From the NCBI GenBank assembly GCA_964555675.1, contig CAZKTU010000097.1:1-22166 (forward strand): a DNA stretch of 22,166 nt, given 5' to 3'. The stretch's first letter is position 1. Every line of letters begins with the position of its first letter. Source of the stretch: CAIWXH01 sp964555675 (lineage in GTDB: Bacteria > Chloroflexota > Chloroflexia > Chloroflexales > Chloroflexaceae). The position numbers and the translations under genes are program-made. The notes beneath the pieces were generated by a model that was not told the origin of the DNA, ran no database searches, and was given only the letters and a program-made list of their open reading frames with translations. Positions 1 to 7,379 of this stretch are shown piece after piece.

Positions 1-2
1 TG

Positions 3-179
3 TTCCGTACCCTCGAGGTTGGATCGGTTGGGGCGCTGGCCATCGCTCCCGATGGGCGCTCATTCGCAACCGGGGGCGCCGAGACTCGCGTCTGGTCGTA
101 TCCAGATGGCGCGCTCTTGCGCACCTTGCCCTACAGGGCATACACGCTGGCCTATGCCCCCGATAGCGCCTTCCTTTTT
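3..179 (+). pseudogene. WD40 repeat protein, internal fragment (truncated)
   Basis: Reading from base 3, the frame encodes WD40-type blades: an ALAIAPDGRSFATGGAE segment followed by TRVWSYPDGALLRTLP and then TLAYAPDSAFL. The hydrophobic-x-PDG-x-x-hydrophobic-x-x-GG and VW pattern is typical of bacterial WD40 beta-propellers. The gene begins outside the window. Similarity stops near base 179, where more AT-rich sequence begins, and the frame then stays open only because it runs antisense through the LysR gene. I see no proper C-terminus, so this is probably a propeller gene cut by a rearrangement. The exact breakpoint is uncertain. Confidence 0.6.
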
Positions 180-215
180 TGCTCAGCAGTGTCAACTTTT
201 ATGAGCATTTTATCC

Positions 216-249
216 AGTATCAAGAATGCGCGGTCTTGGTCAGTAGCAA
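216..249 (+). repeat. 34-bp imperfect direct repeat, copy 1
   Basis: This stretch matches 21126-21159 in the same orientation at 28 of 34 positions. Its core AAGAATGCGCG is identical in both and nearly self-complementary. It lies between the truncated WD40 gene and the end of the LysR gene. No gene product is suggested. It could be a mobile-element scar, a recombination site or a dispersed genomic repeat. Confidence 0.5.
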
Positions 250-281
250 TCGGATACGGGCGAGGACAATCAGGCGTTGTT

Positions 282-1205
282 CTAGCCCGTGCCAGCTCTG
301 TCACTCCAGAGCGACGCGTTGAGCACGGCGCGAATGAGCGCGGTCGCGGGCGGCGAGATCTGCTGGTGGCGCCGGTAGACCACACCGAAGGCGAAGACGT
401 CGGGGAGATCTTGAACTGGACACGCGGCCAACTCGTAGGGGTGCGTCGACGTGTCCAGGAGCTTGGGCGGGAGAAACGTCACCCCCAGCCCCTGGCTCAC
501 GCAGGTGAGCAGACTTCCAAGTGTGTCGACCTCAACGGCAGGTTTGAGCGCGTGCCCCACCCGTGCGAAGGCCTGCTCCACCACGTGGCGCACGCGGAAG
601 CCCTGGCGCAACATGACACACGGCATCGCAACAAGGTGCTCGACCAGCAGTTCGCGCTCCTGGGTCGCGAGCGGGTGCACAGCCGGGACGATCAGCTGCA
701 CCCGGTCGCGGAAGAGCTCGTGGAGCCGGAGTTGTTCCATAAGCTGAACCCGGTCCAGCGGCAGGCCGAACAGCCCGAAGTCGAGGCTGCGCTCTTGGAC
801 GCGGGCAAGCATATCATCGGCGCCACCCGTACAGAGCTGCAGGCGGACCAGAGGGTACCTATGCTGAAACGGCACGACAACCCGGCTCAGGAACGGCGTC
901 ATAAGGGGCTCGATACAGCCGACCGTGACCTCACCCCGGGTTCCGCTGTCGAGCTCCATCAGCATCTGGCGCCCCTGCTGGATGTGGTCCAGCGCGTTGG
1001 TGGCGTAGCCGGCAAAAGCCTCCCCAGCGACCGTGAGCCGAACGCCGCTTCTGCCTCGCTCAAAGAGCAGCACGCCGAGCTCCGCCTCCAGGGCTGCGAT
1101 CTGGCGGCTGAGCACGGGTTGCGCTACGGCGCAGTTCGCCGCAGCCTTGCGGAAGCTCCCGCTCTGCGCCGCGGCCACAAAGTAATACAGCTTCTGGAGC
1201 TCCAT
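282..1205 (-). CDS. LysR-family transcriptional regulator
   Basis: A 307-residue protein of normal LysR length. The N-terminal winged helix-turn-helix is clear: LYYFVAAAQSGSFRKAA, then AQPVLSRQIAALEAELG and LFERGRSGVRLT (about residues 5-58). The remainder is the two-lobed periplasmic-binding-like effector domain, which senses a small metabolite in this family. I start at the ATG at 1205 and not the GTG three bases upstream because GGAGGG sits at a good distance from it. It faces away from the 2-oxoacid dehydrogenase remains, SDR and hydrolase at 1428-3355, the classic arrangement for a LysR activator and its target operon. The inducer cannot be read from the sequence. With its target operon mostly deleted, it may now be an orphan or control only the two distal genes. 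Confidence 0.92.
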   Translation of the reverse strand: MELQKLYYFVAAAQSGSFRKAAANCAVAQPVLSRQIAALEAELGVLLFERGRSGVRLTVAGEAFAGYATNALDHIQQGRQMLMELDSGTRGEVTVGCIEPLMTPFLSRVVVPFQHRYPLVRLQLCTGGADDMLARVQERSLDFGLFGLPLDRVQLMEQLRLHELFRDRVQLIVPAVHPLATQERELLVEHLVAMPCVMLRQGFRVRHVVEQAFARVGHALKPAVEVDTLGSLLTCVSQGLGVTFLPPKLLDTSTHPYELAACPVQDLPDVFAFGVVYRRHQQISPPATALIRAVLNASLWSDRAGTG

Positions 1206-1232
1206 CACCGCTCCCTCCTCTGTCTGGGCCCT

Positions 1233-1247
1233 ATACCTTCAGGGTAT
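1233..1247. promoter_or_regulatory. Likely LysR binding box (T-N11-A)
   Basis: ATACC-TTCAG-GGTAT is a perfect 5-5-5 inverted repeat containing TACC-N5-GGTA, which fits the T-N11-A LysR consensus. It lies about 28 bp upstream of the LysR start and on the side facing the divergent operon remains, where a shared autoregulatory and activation site is expected. Assignment to this particular LysR is inferred. Confidence 0.5.
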
Positions 1248-1427
1248 CACAGCATCGCGGAAAAGGTGCTAGACATACTCGCCTTACGCTCTATACTGAC
1301 AGATATCCCAGGAGATCTCAAGATTCTGCTCTTCATTGCCCGGCTCCACAGGCAACGGACACGACGCGCCTCAGCGAAGAAAGCGTGGCGTATGGCCGAC
1401 GATGGCACCCTGTCCCCCACACCCCCG

Positions 1428-1601
1428 GTGACGAGCTTGCCCGTGAGGGCGCGTCTGCTCCAGGCCGACCCAGCCGCCGCCGAGGCCATCGCCCGCACGC
1501 AGCTTGAGGTTGAGGCCGAGCTCGCCGACGCCGTGGCCTTCGCCCAATCCAGCCCCCTGCCCGAGCCGGCGACGGCCCTCGACTACGCTTTTACCGACTG
1601 A
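1428..1601 (+). pseudogene. 2-oxoacid dehydrogenase E1-alpha subunit, C-terminal remnant
   Basis: About 57 codons resemble the end of thiamine-diphosphate-dependent E1-alpha subunits of acetoin or pyruvate dehydrogenase: VRARLL, then an alanine- and glutamate-rich helix with VEAELADAVAFAQSSPLPEP, ending about eight residues later at TGA. An intact E1-alpha has more than 300 residues with the TPP motif, none of which is present upstream. The frame is open further 5', but that sequence is not E1-like. Only the last sixth of the gene remains, so it cannot be functional. Acetoin versus pyruvate or branched-chain substrate cannot be settled from this tail. Confidence 0.65.
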
Positions 1602-1640
1602 GCTCGGTCGTTATGCGCCACTGTGTACTCAGAGGGCATC

Positions 1641-1700
1641 ATGCGTGACCTGACCTATGCCGAGGCGACCCGCGAGGCGCGGCGCGCTTTCTCACCACGC
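1641..1700 (+). pseudogene. 2-oxoacid dehydrogenase E1-beta subunit, N-terminal remnant
   Basis: An ATG preceded by AGAGGG starts MRDLTYAEATREA, the signature N-terminus of E1-beta subunits, which catalyse decarboxylation together with E1-alpha. After 13 codons the match stops, and the frame ends at a TGA at 1701-1703. It follows the E1-alpha tail by 39 bases, the expected gene order. From about base 1680 the sequence instead matches the end of an E2 gene in another frame, so a deletion of roughly 2 kb (inferred from usual gene sizes) has fused the start of E1-beta to the end of E2. Confidence 0.65.
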
Positions 1701-1756
1701 TGATCGCGTTGCTCGAGCGGCCTCTGGGCCTGCTGCTACCGCCGGGGAGGAGGAGC
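1682..1756 (+). pseudogene. Dihydrolipoamide acyltransferase (E2), C-terminal remnant
   Basis: The frame starting at 1682 reads ARFLTTLIALLERPLGLLLP, which closely follows the C-terminal helix and tail of the 2-oxoacid dehydrogenase E2 catalytic domain (pattern: ArFL-x2-L-x2-LLE-x-P-x-x-LLL). It lacks the lipoyl domain, the E1/E3-binding domain and the catalytic His-Asp motif. It is joined directly to 13 codons of E1-beta in a different frame. The piece is short, so the assignment relies on position and order (E1-alpha, E1-beta, E2) as much as on sequence. Confidence 0.55.
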
Positions 1757-1757
1757 G

Positions 1758-2501
1758 ATGTTCGAGCTGCATAAGCGGCGGGCGATCGTCACGGGCGGAG
1801 GCCAGGGGATCGGCCGCGCGATTGCGAGTGCCCTGGCCCGCCGGGGGGCGCAGGTGGCGGTGCTCGACCGCGACGGCGCCCTGGCCGAGTCAGCCGCCAC
1901 CGAGCTTGGCCCCGGCTGCACCGGGTTCAGCGTCGACGTCGCGGATCTGCCCGCGACCGAGGCGCTCATCGGCCGCCTGATCGCCGGCTGGGGGCAGGTG
2001 GACATCCTGGTCAACAACGCGGCCGTGCTCAGCACCGTCCCCTTCCACGACCTGGACGCGGGAGAGTGGGACCGGGTTATGGCGGTGAACCTGCGCGGTG
2101 CGTACGGCACGTGCCGCGCCGTCGCGGGGGCGATGAGCGGGCGGGGCTACGGGCGGATCATCAATATCGCGTCGGTGGCGGGGAAGCGTGGCGGCGGCCT
2201 GCTGGGCAGCGTCGCCTACAGCGCCTCGAAGGCGGGGCTGATCGGGCTCACCAAAGCCCTCGCTCGCGAGCTCGCGCCAGCGGGGGTCACTGTGAACGCG
2301 ATCTGCCCCGGGCCGGTCCGTAGCGCAATGACCGACGGGATGGCTGTGGCGCTCAAGGAGCGAGCGCTTGGACTCGTTCCGCTCGGGCGCTTCGCGCACC
2401 CGGACGAGATCGCGGCGGCCGTCGTCTACCTGAGCTCGGACGAGGCCGCCTTTGTGACCGGCGAGATCCTGGATGTCGATGGCGGGCTGACAATGGACTG
2501 A
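1758..2501 (+). CDS. SDR-family NAD(P)-dependent oxidoreductase
   Basis: A 247-residue classical short-chain dehydrogenase with a complete active site: nucleotide-binding TGGGQGIG (12-19), NNAA (86-89), Asn111, Ser139, Tyr154 and Lys158 in YSASK, and the C-terminal VTGEILDVDGGLTMD typical of FabG-like enzymes. Asp37 at the end of the second strand suggests NAD(H) rather than NADP(H). A strong GGGGAGGAGG ribosome binding site precedes the ATG. It directly follows the collapsed E1/E2 operon and precedes an alpha/beta hydrolase by 32 bases. In acetoin operons an SDR at this place can be a butanediol or acetoin dehydrogenase. That role is an inference; the substrate cannot be read from sequence. 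Confidence 0.92.
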   Translation: MFELHKRRAIVTGGGQGIGRAIASALARRGAQVAVLDRDGALAESAATELGPGCTGFSVDVADLPATEALIGRLIAGWGQVDILVNNAAVLSTVPFHDLDAGEWDRVMAVNLRGAYGTCRAVAGAMSGRGYGRIINIASVAGKRGGGLLGSVAYSASKAGLIGLTKALARELAPAGVTVNAICPGPVRSAMTDGMAVALKERALGLVPLGRFAHPDEIAAAVVYLSSDEAAFVTGEILDVDGGLTMD

Positions 2502-2533
2502 CAAGCGACGACACAGTGTCAAGGAGGACGACC

Positions 2534-3355
2534 ATGCCCCATGTGACAACCAACGACGGGTACAAGCTGCAGTATCAGGAGCAGGGTCAGGGCGAGCCCC
2601 TCGTGCTCATCCACGGCTGGTCGCAGAGCGCGGCGATGTTCAAGCACCAGCTCGCCGGGCTGAGCGACAGCTACCGGGTGATCGCCATCGACCTGCGCGG
2701 CCACGGCGAGTCGGAGAAGCCTGGGCATGGCTACCGCATCTCGCGCCTGGCCAAAGACGTGTACGACGCCCTGGCCGAGCTCGACCTCTCCAACGTCAAC
2801 CTGCTCGGCTGGTCGATGGGCTGCTCGGTCATCTGGAGCTACCTCGACCTCTTCGGCACCGAGCGCCTGAAGCGGCTCGTCCTAGTCGACGAGCCGTCAT
2901 GGGTCATGCACACCCCTGACCAGACGCCGCAGGATATCGCGAACACGGGCGCCATCGTGGATGCCACCGGCCTGGTCGGGCTCTACAACGCGCTGCGCAG
3001 CGACACCGTCGCCACAGTCAGCGGCTTCGTGGGAGGCATGGTCACCAAAGGCATGCCCGAGGACCTGAAGGCTTGGGTGATCGCCGAGAACCTCAAGCTG
3101 CCGGCGGAGTACGCGGCGCGGCTGGTGCTCAACCACGGCTCGCTCGACTGGCGCGATGTGATCCCGCGGATCACCCTGCCTACGCTGGTGATCGGTGGCA
3201 AGCATAGCCACGTCAACCCGCAGTCCCAGGTCTGGATCCACGAGCAGATCCAGGGTTCCCAGCTCGAGATCTTCGACGAGGGCGGGGCACACTTTATGTT
3301 CTTAGAGGCCCCCGAGCGCTTCAATGAGGTCGTTCGGGCCTTTTTGAAGGGGTAG
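2534..3355 (+). CDS. Alpha/beta hydrolase
   Basis: A 273-residue alpha/beta hydrolase. HGW (27-29) provides the oxyanion hole region, GWSMG carries the nucleophile Ser94, and GGAHF carries the catalytic His253. The usual acid after strand 7 is missing: that position reads GGKHSHV. The acid is probably Asp119 in VLVDEP after strand 6, as in some arylesterase or perhydrolase-like relatives. I chose the ATG at 2534 over an upstream GTG because AAGGAGG lies 7 bases before it. It follows the SDR and was probably co-transcribed with the lost dehydrogenase operon. Substrate unknown: an esterase, C-C hydrolase or non-haem haloperoxidase-like role are all possible. Confidence 0.9.
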   Translation: MPHVTTNDGYKLQYQEQGQGEPLVLIHGWSQSAAMFKHQLAGLSDSYRVIAIDLRGHGESEKPGHGYRISRLAKDVYDALAELDLSNVNLLGWSMGCSVIWSYLDLFGTERLKRLVLVDEPSWVMHTPDQTPQDIANTGAIVDATGLVGLYNALRSDTVATVSGFVGGMVTKGMPEDLKAWVIAENLKLPAEYAARLVLNHGSLDWRDVIPRITLPTLVIGGKHSHVNPQSQVWIHEQIQGSQLEIFDEGGAHFMFLEAPERFNEVVRAFLKG

Positions 3356-3380
3356 CGCTCGTTTCGATGCGCGGGCTGGT

Positions 3381-3581
3381 ATGTATCGTAGGGACGCGGT
3401 GGTCGATCTGCTACCGAACGTCAGGTCCCTCGTCCGCCTCAACCAGGGCCACGACCTGCTGGCCGACATCTCGGGCAAGATGCAGGTCCGCAACATCCCC
3501 ATGATCAAGGGCGACCGCGGCGTCGTCGAGCTGTCGCCGTACGATCTGCGGCGCGGGCGAATCCGCACCCATCACCGCTAA
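3381..3581 (+). pseudogene. Translation initiation factor IF-1-like, shortened copy
   Basis: The 66-residue product matches IF-1 from LLPN through NGH-like NQGHDLLADISGKM, then GDRGVVELSPYDLRRGRI. These are the hallmarks of the OB-fold factor that occupies the ribosomal A site. IF-1 is normally about 72 residues and starts with a segment ending in EG-x-V. Here MYRRDAVVDLLPN lacks about five residues including that EG, and the usual F-R-V near residue 17 reads SLV. It stands alone, 25 bases after the hydrolase, with no clear ribosome binding site and no ribosomal protein genes nearby. I read it as a decayed duplicate. A divergent functional paralogue cannot be excluded. Confidence 0.7.
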
Positions 3582-3740
3582 GGTTTCTGTCTCGACGGGG
3601 GCGCCACGCCGCAGCACAAAGCTTCAGCCACGCGCCTCCGTTGTCCGCCGACCACCGAGGCTTCTAGCCTGTTCCAACGCGCATTATTGATTGGTAGCAG
3701 CGGGCCGGGGCTGACCACCTGCCCTGACCCGTACGAAGCG

Positions 3741-4094
3741 CTAGCGGAGGAACTGCTCGAGCTGGAGGGCGCGAAAGAGGTCGCCCTGCACCTTCAGCTT
3801 GCCGGTCATTAAGGCCAGCTGGGGGTTCAGCTCGCCCAGGGCGAGTTTCACGAAAGTCTCGCCTGACATCCGCGCCCGCATGTGGGGCTCCAACCCGTGC
3901 TCCTGCGGAGTGCCTACTAGCAGTCCCTGCCCCTGCCCCTTGCGCGCGTCGATGGTATACGTGCCTCCGCCTGTCCCGCTCAGGTCTATCCCGAAGACCA
4001 CATCCGCCTCGTCGCGTGCTGCGGGCGTCAGCCGCTCACGGATGCGGTTAAGTACGAACTCCAGGCCCAGCGGCTCGCTATGCTGCGGCTCCAT
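3741..4094 (-). CDS. SCP2 sterol-binding-domain protein
   Basis: A 117-residue single-domain protein of the SCP2 fold, which binds lipids or other hydrophobic ligands in a cavity. The diagnostic features are a central GGGTYTIDARKG strand pair, then MSGETFVKLALGELNPQLALMTGKLKVQGDL, and a final helix LQLEQFL. The start has an AGGAG-type ribosome binding site. It lies 55 bases downstream of the molybdenum hydroxylase large subunit on the same strand and may be the last gene of that operon. The pairing suggests a hydrophobic aldehyde or lipid-like substrate, but that is only inferred from position. No signal peptide is visible. Confidence 0.87.
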   Translation of the reverse strand: MEPQHSEPLGLEFVLNRIRERLTPAARDEADVVFGIDLSGTGGGTYTIDARKGQGQGLLVGTPQEHGLEPHMRARMSGETFVKLALGELNPQLALMTGKLKVQGDLFRALQLEQFLR

Positions 4095-4149
4095 ACATCA
4101 CTCCTGTGCTCAGTGCGTTGCTTTCAAATCACCGTCCCACCCTGTTGCC

Positions 4150-6393
4150 TCACCCGACACCCTCGAGCAGCTGCTCGATGCGAAGTGGCAGCGCGCGGAT
4201 GCGCACTCCCGTCGCGTGAGCGACCGCGTTCACCACCGCAGCCGAGGCCCCGACGATCCCGAGCTCGCCGATGCCTTTCACACCGAGCAGGTTGACGTGA
4301 GGGTCCTCCTCGGGCAGCAGCTCGACGGTGATCGGCGGGATGTCGGCGTGCGTCGGGATGAGGTACTCGGCGAGGTCGGGGTTGGTGTAGCGCGCGTAGC
4401 TCGCATCCATCACCGTCTGCTCATGGAGGGCCTGCCCGATCCCGCCCACGATGCCGCCGACCAGCTGGCTGTGGGCGGTCTTGCGGTTGATGATCCGGCC
4501 GCCGGCGAAGACCCCGACCCAGCGCGCGACGCGCACCGTCCCCAGCTCGGGGTCGATGTGCACCTCGGCGAAGTGGGCCCCGAAGGCGTGCATCGCGTAG
4601 GCCCGCCGCGCCGCCTCGTCCGGCTGCCAGATGCCAAGCGCCGTCACCGGCTGCGGCTGTCGCGCCGCGACCACCAGGCAGAGCTCGCTGCGCTGCGGGT
4701 GTGCCGTGTCCACCAGCAGCCCGCCGCGGCTCACGATCGCGAGCGGGTCGGCCCCATAGAGCGCCGAGCGCGGGTCGGCGGCCGCCTGATGCGCCAGCGT
4801 CTGCAGCAGGGCTTCGCAGGCGCGCTGCACCGCGCTCCCCACCGCTGCGGTGACGGCCGAGCCGCCCGAGCCCATCCCCGGCGGCAGCGTAGTATCGCCA
4901 AGCTCCACCCGCACCCGGCCCACCGGCAGGCCCAGCGCGTCCGCGGCCACCTGGGCCATCACCGTCCGCGTGCCCGTGCCGATATCCTGGGTCGCGCAGC
5001 GCACCACGGCCTCGCCCGCCGGCGACAGGGCGACCTCGGCGACCGACGAGAAGTTGTTGACCGGGTAGGTGGCGCTGGCCATACCGTAGCCCACCAGCAG
5101 CCGCCCCTCGCGCATCGAGCGAGGCGCAGCTGTGCGCCGCTCCCAGCCGAACAGCTCCGCGCCGCGGGCGTAGCACGCGCGCAGGCTGTTGCTCGACCAG
5201 GGCCGCCCGCTGCCCGGCTCCGTCGCCGCGTAGTTGCGCAGGCGCAGGCTTAGCGGGTCGAGGCCGAGCTGCTCCGCGAGCTCGTCCATGGCGCTCTCTA
5301 GGGCGAAGAGCCCGCTGTTCTCGCCGGGGCCGCGCAGCGCCGTCGGGCCGGTGATGTTCGCCCGGGCCAGCCGGTAGCTGCTGGCGTAGGTCGGGCAGGC
5401 GTACATGATCTGGGTCACGTTGGCGGTCGGCTCGCTGAACTCGTCGAAGTGCGAGGTGAGCGACAGGTTGTCGTGCAGGAGCGCGGTCAGCTGCCCCTCC
5501 GCGGTCGCGCCCAGCCGGACGCGCTGCTCGCGCTCCTCGCGCAGGCCGACCATCGTCGCCATCTGGGCGCGGGTCAGCACCAGCTTCACCGGGCGGCCCA
5601 CCGCCCGCGCCGCCAGGGCCGTGAGCGCGGTCTGCGGCCAGGGCAGGCCCTTGCAGCCGAAGCCCCCGCCGATGAACTCGGCCACCACCCGCACCTGCTC
5701 GCTCTCCAGGCCGAGCAGATCGGCGGCGACCACCTGAGTGCCGACCACGCCCTGGGTCGTGTCGTAGAGGGTGAGGGTGTCGCCCTCCCACACGGCGGTG
5801 GTGGCGAAGGGCTCGATCGGGTGGTGGTGGAGGGTGGGCAAGGTGTAGGTTGCGTCCACCTGGGCGGCGGCCGCGGCGAAGGCGCCCGCGGCGTCGCCGC
5901 GCCGCACCGTGCCGGGGAACATCCCGCCGAAGATCGACTCGACCGGGTAGGCCTGGCCGCGGGCCTGGGCCAGGGTGCCGACCGCGGGGCGCTGCTCGTA
6001 GTGCACCACCAGCAGCGCCGCAGCGGCCGCCGCCTGCTCCAGCGTCTCGGCGACGACGATCGCGATCGGCTGGCCGCTGTAGCAGATCTCCGGCCCCTGG
6101 AGCGGCGCGAAGCTCATCGCCGGCGCCGAGATCGGGCCAAACACCGGCTGGTTAACCAGGCGCGGCAGGCTCTCGTGGGTGAGCACGGCCAGCACGCCGG
6201 GCAGCGCCACTGCCGCGCCCGCGTCGATGCTGGCGATCCGCCCGGCGGCGATGGTGCTGGTCGCGAAGACGGCGTGGACAAGGCCGGGCACGGGCACGTC
6301 GGCGGTGTAGCGGGCGGCGCCGGTCACCTTCAGGCGGCCGTCGACGCGGTCGACCGGCGCGCCGACCGGGCTGGGCGAGGGGGTGATGCTCAT
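4150..6393 (-). CDS. paoC: Molybdopterin-binding aldehyde/xanthine oxidoreductase large subunit
   Basis: A 747-residue molybdenum-cofactor subunit of the xanthine oxidase family, of the PaoC/YagR type. It begins VGAPVDRVDGRLKVTGAARY, the normal N-terminus, and includes the GGGFGCKG Moco loop, RGPGENSGLFALES, and KGIGELG near the end, where the Glu (about residue 710) is the conserved base that activates the water or hydroxyl ligand. The ATG at 6393 overlaps the TGA of the FAD subunit (ATGA); a longer open frame upstream is only an overlap with that gene. There is no twin-arginine signal, so the enzyme is probably cytoplasmic, unlike E. coli PaoABC. It should oxidise aldehydes or heteroaromatics to acids or hydroxylated products. 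The substrate is unknown and the symbol is by family resemblance. Confidence 0.9.
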   Translation of the reverse strand: MSITPSPSPVGAPVDRVDGRLKVTGAARYTADVPVPGLVHAVFATSTIAAGRIASIDAGAAVALPGVLAVLTHESLPRLVNQPVFGPISAPAMSFAPLQGPEICYSGQPIAIVVAETLEQAAAAAALLVVHYEQRPAVGTLAQARGQAYPVESIFGGMFPGTVRRGDAAGAFAAAAAQVDATYTLPTLHHHPIEPFATTAVWEGDTLTLYDTTQGVVGTQVVAADLLGLESEQVRVVAEFIGGGFGCKGLPWPQTALTALAARAVGRPVKLVLTRAQMATMVGLREEREQRVRLGATAEGQLTALLHDNLSLTSHFDEFSEPTANVTQIMYACPTYASSYRLARANITGPTALRGPGENSGLFALESAMDELAEQLGLDPLSLRLRNYAATEPGSGRPWSSNSLRACYARGAELFGWERRTAAPRSMREGRLLVGYGMASATYPVNNFSSVAEVALSPAGEAVVRCATQDIGTGTRTVMAQVAADALGLPVGRVRVELGDTTLPPGMGSGGSAVTAAVGSAVQRACEALLQTLAHQAAADPRSALYGADPLAIVSRGGLLVDTAHPQRSELCLVVAARQPQPVTALGIWQPDEAARRAYAMHAFGAHFAEVHIDPELGTVRVARWVGVFAGGRIINRKTAHSQLVGGIVGGIGQALHEQTVMDASYARYTNPDLAEYLIPTHADIPPITVELLPEEDPHVNLLGVKGIGELGIVGASAAVVNAVAHATGVRIRALPLRIEQLLEGVG

Positions 6394-7379
6394 ATGCGGG
6401 CTCCAGCGATCTCCAGGGCCCGCACGATGGCGCGGCGGGCGAGCGGCAGCTTGAATCCGTTGTCGCGCCGCGGCAGCGCCTCGACGAGCGCGGCATCCGC
6501 CGCCGCCTGGCGGGTGGCCGCCGACCAGGGCTGGCCGGCGAGCCGGGCCTCGGCCGCGGCCGCCCGGTAGGGGACGGTGCCGACGCCCCCGAGCGCGATG
6601 CGGGCCGCGCGGACGGTCTGGCGCTGCGGGTCGAGGTCGAGAACCACGGCGACCGAGACCAGGGCGAAGGCGTAGGACGCGCGGTCGCGCAGCTTCAGGT
6701 AGTGGGCGTGGGCCTGGCCGAATGGCGCGGGGATGTCGACGGCGACGATCAGCTCGCCCGGCTCCAGCGCGTGCTCGCGCTCGGGGGTCTTGCCCGGCGG
6801 CAGGTGGAGCGCGGCGAGCGGGATGACCCGCGCCCCGCGCGGCCCCTGGGTCTGCACGACGGCGTCGAGGGCCAGCAGCGCGACGGCGAGGTCGGAGGGG
6901 TGGGTGGCGATGCACTGGTCGCTGCCGCCGACGATGGCGTGGGTGCGATGCTCGCCGGCCAGGGCCGCGCATCCGGAGCCCGGCGCGCGGCGGTTGCAGG
7001 CGAAGGCCGGGTCGCGGAAGTAGGCGCAGCGGGTGCGCTGGAGCAGGTTGCCGCCGATGGTCGCCTGGTTGCGCAGCTGCGGCGAGGCTCCGGCGAGCAG
7101 CGCCTCGCTCAGGAGCGGTAGCCGGGCGGTGACGAGCGGGTGCTCGGCGACAGCGCTCATCGGCGCCAGGGCCCCGAGCCGCACACCCTCGCCGAGCGGC
7201 GCGATGGCGGCGAGCGGCAGCGCGGTGATGTCGACGAGCAGGCTCGCCTGCGCGCTGCCGATGCGCAGCATATCGACGAGCGAGGTGCCGCCGGCGAGGA
7301 AGGCTGCACCCGGCGTGGCCGCGACCAGGGCGATCGCCTCGTCCAGGCTGCTCGGGCGGGCGTAGCTATACGGCTGCAT
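6390..7379 (-). CDS. paoB: Molybdenum hydroxylase FAD subunit with probable [4Fe-4S] site
   Basis: A 329-residue FAD-binding subunit. FLAGGTSLVD (27-36) and ATIGGNLLQRTRC (106-118) are the two FAD loops of the CO dehydrogenase/xanthine dehydrogenase medium-subunit family. Between them and the PSDLAVAL motif lie Cys118, Cys128, Cys137 and Cys156, in the context RCAYFRDP, CNRRAPGSGCAAL and CIATHPSD. This insert is characteristic of PaoB/YagS-type subunits, which carry an extra [4Fe-4S] cluster. I start at the ATG at 7379, beginning MQPYSY; an upstream extension would lie inside the preceding gene. It overlaps the [2Fe-2S] gene by 14 bases and the large-subunit gene by 4, so translation is probably coupled. 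Confidence 0.9.
   Translation of the reverse strand: MQPYSYARPSSLDEAIALVAATPGAAFLAGGTSLVDMLRIGSAQASLLVDITALPLAAIAPLGEGVRLGALAPMSAVAEHPLVTARLPLLSEALLAGASPQLRNQATIGGNLLQRTRCAYFRDPAFACNRRAPGSGCAALAGEHRTHAIVGGSDQCIATHPSDLAVALLALDAVVQTQGPRGARVIPLAALHLPPGKTPEREHALEPGELIVAVDIPAPFGQAHAHYLKLRDRASYAFALVSVAVVLDLDPQRQTVRAARIALGGVGTVPYRAAAAEARLAGQPWSAATRQAAADAALVEALPRRDNGFKLPLARRAIVRALEIAGARI

Noticed and set aside
117..1601. Long plus-strand open frame of 494 codons
   Set aside because: Its middle is antisense to a clear LysR gene. Only the two ends carry real similarity (WD40 remnant and E1-alpha tail), so it is not one gene.
3799..5253. Long plus-strand open frame antisense to the molybdenum hydroxylase large subunit
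   Set aside because: Composition is Arg/His/Ala-rich shadow coding in GC-rich DNA, with no motif. The minus-strand frame has family motifs along its full length.
6394..6972. N-terminal extension of the large molybdenum subunit
   Set aside because: This part is a frame-shifted reading of the FAD subunit gene. The family N-terminus begins right at the ATG at 6393, which overlaps the FAD gene stop.
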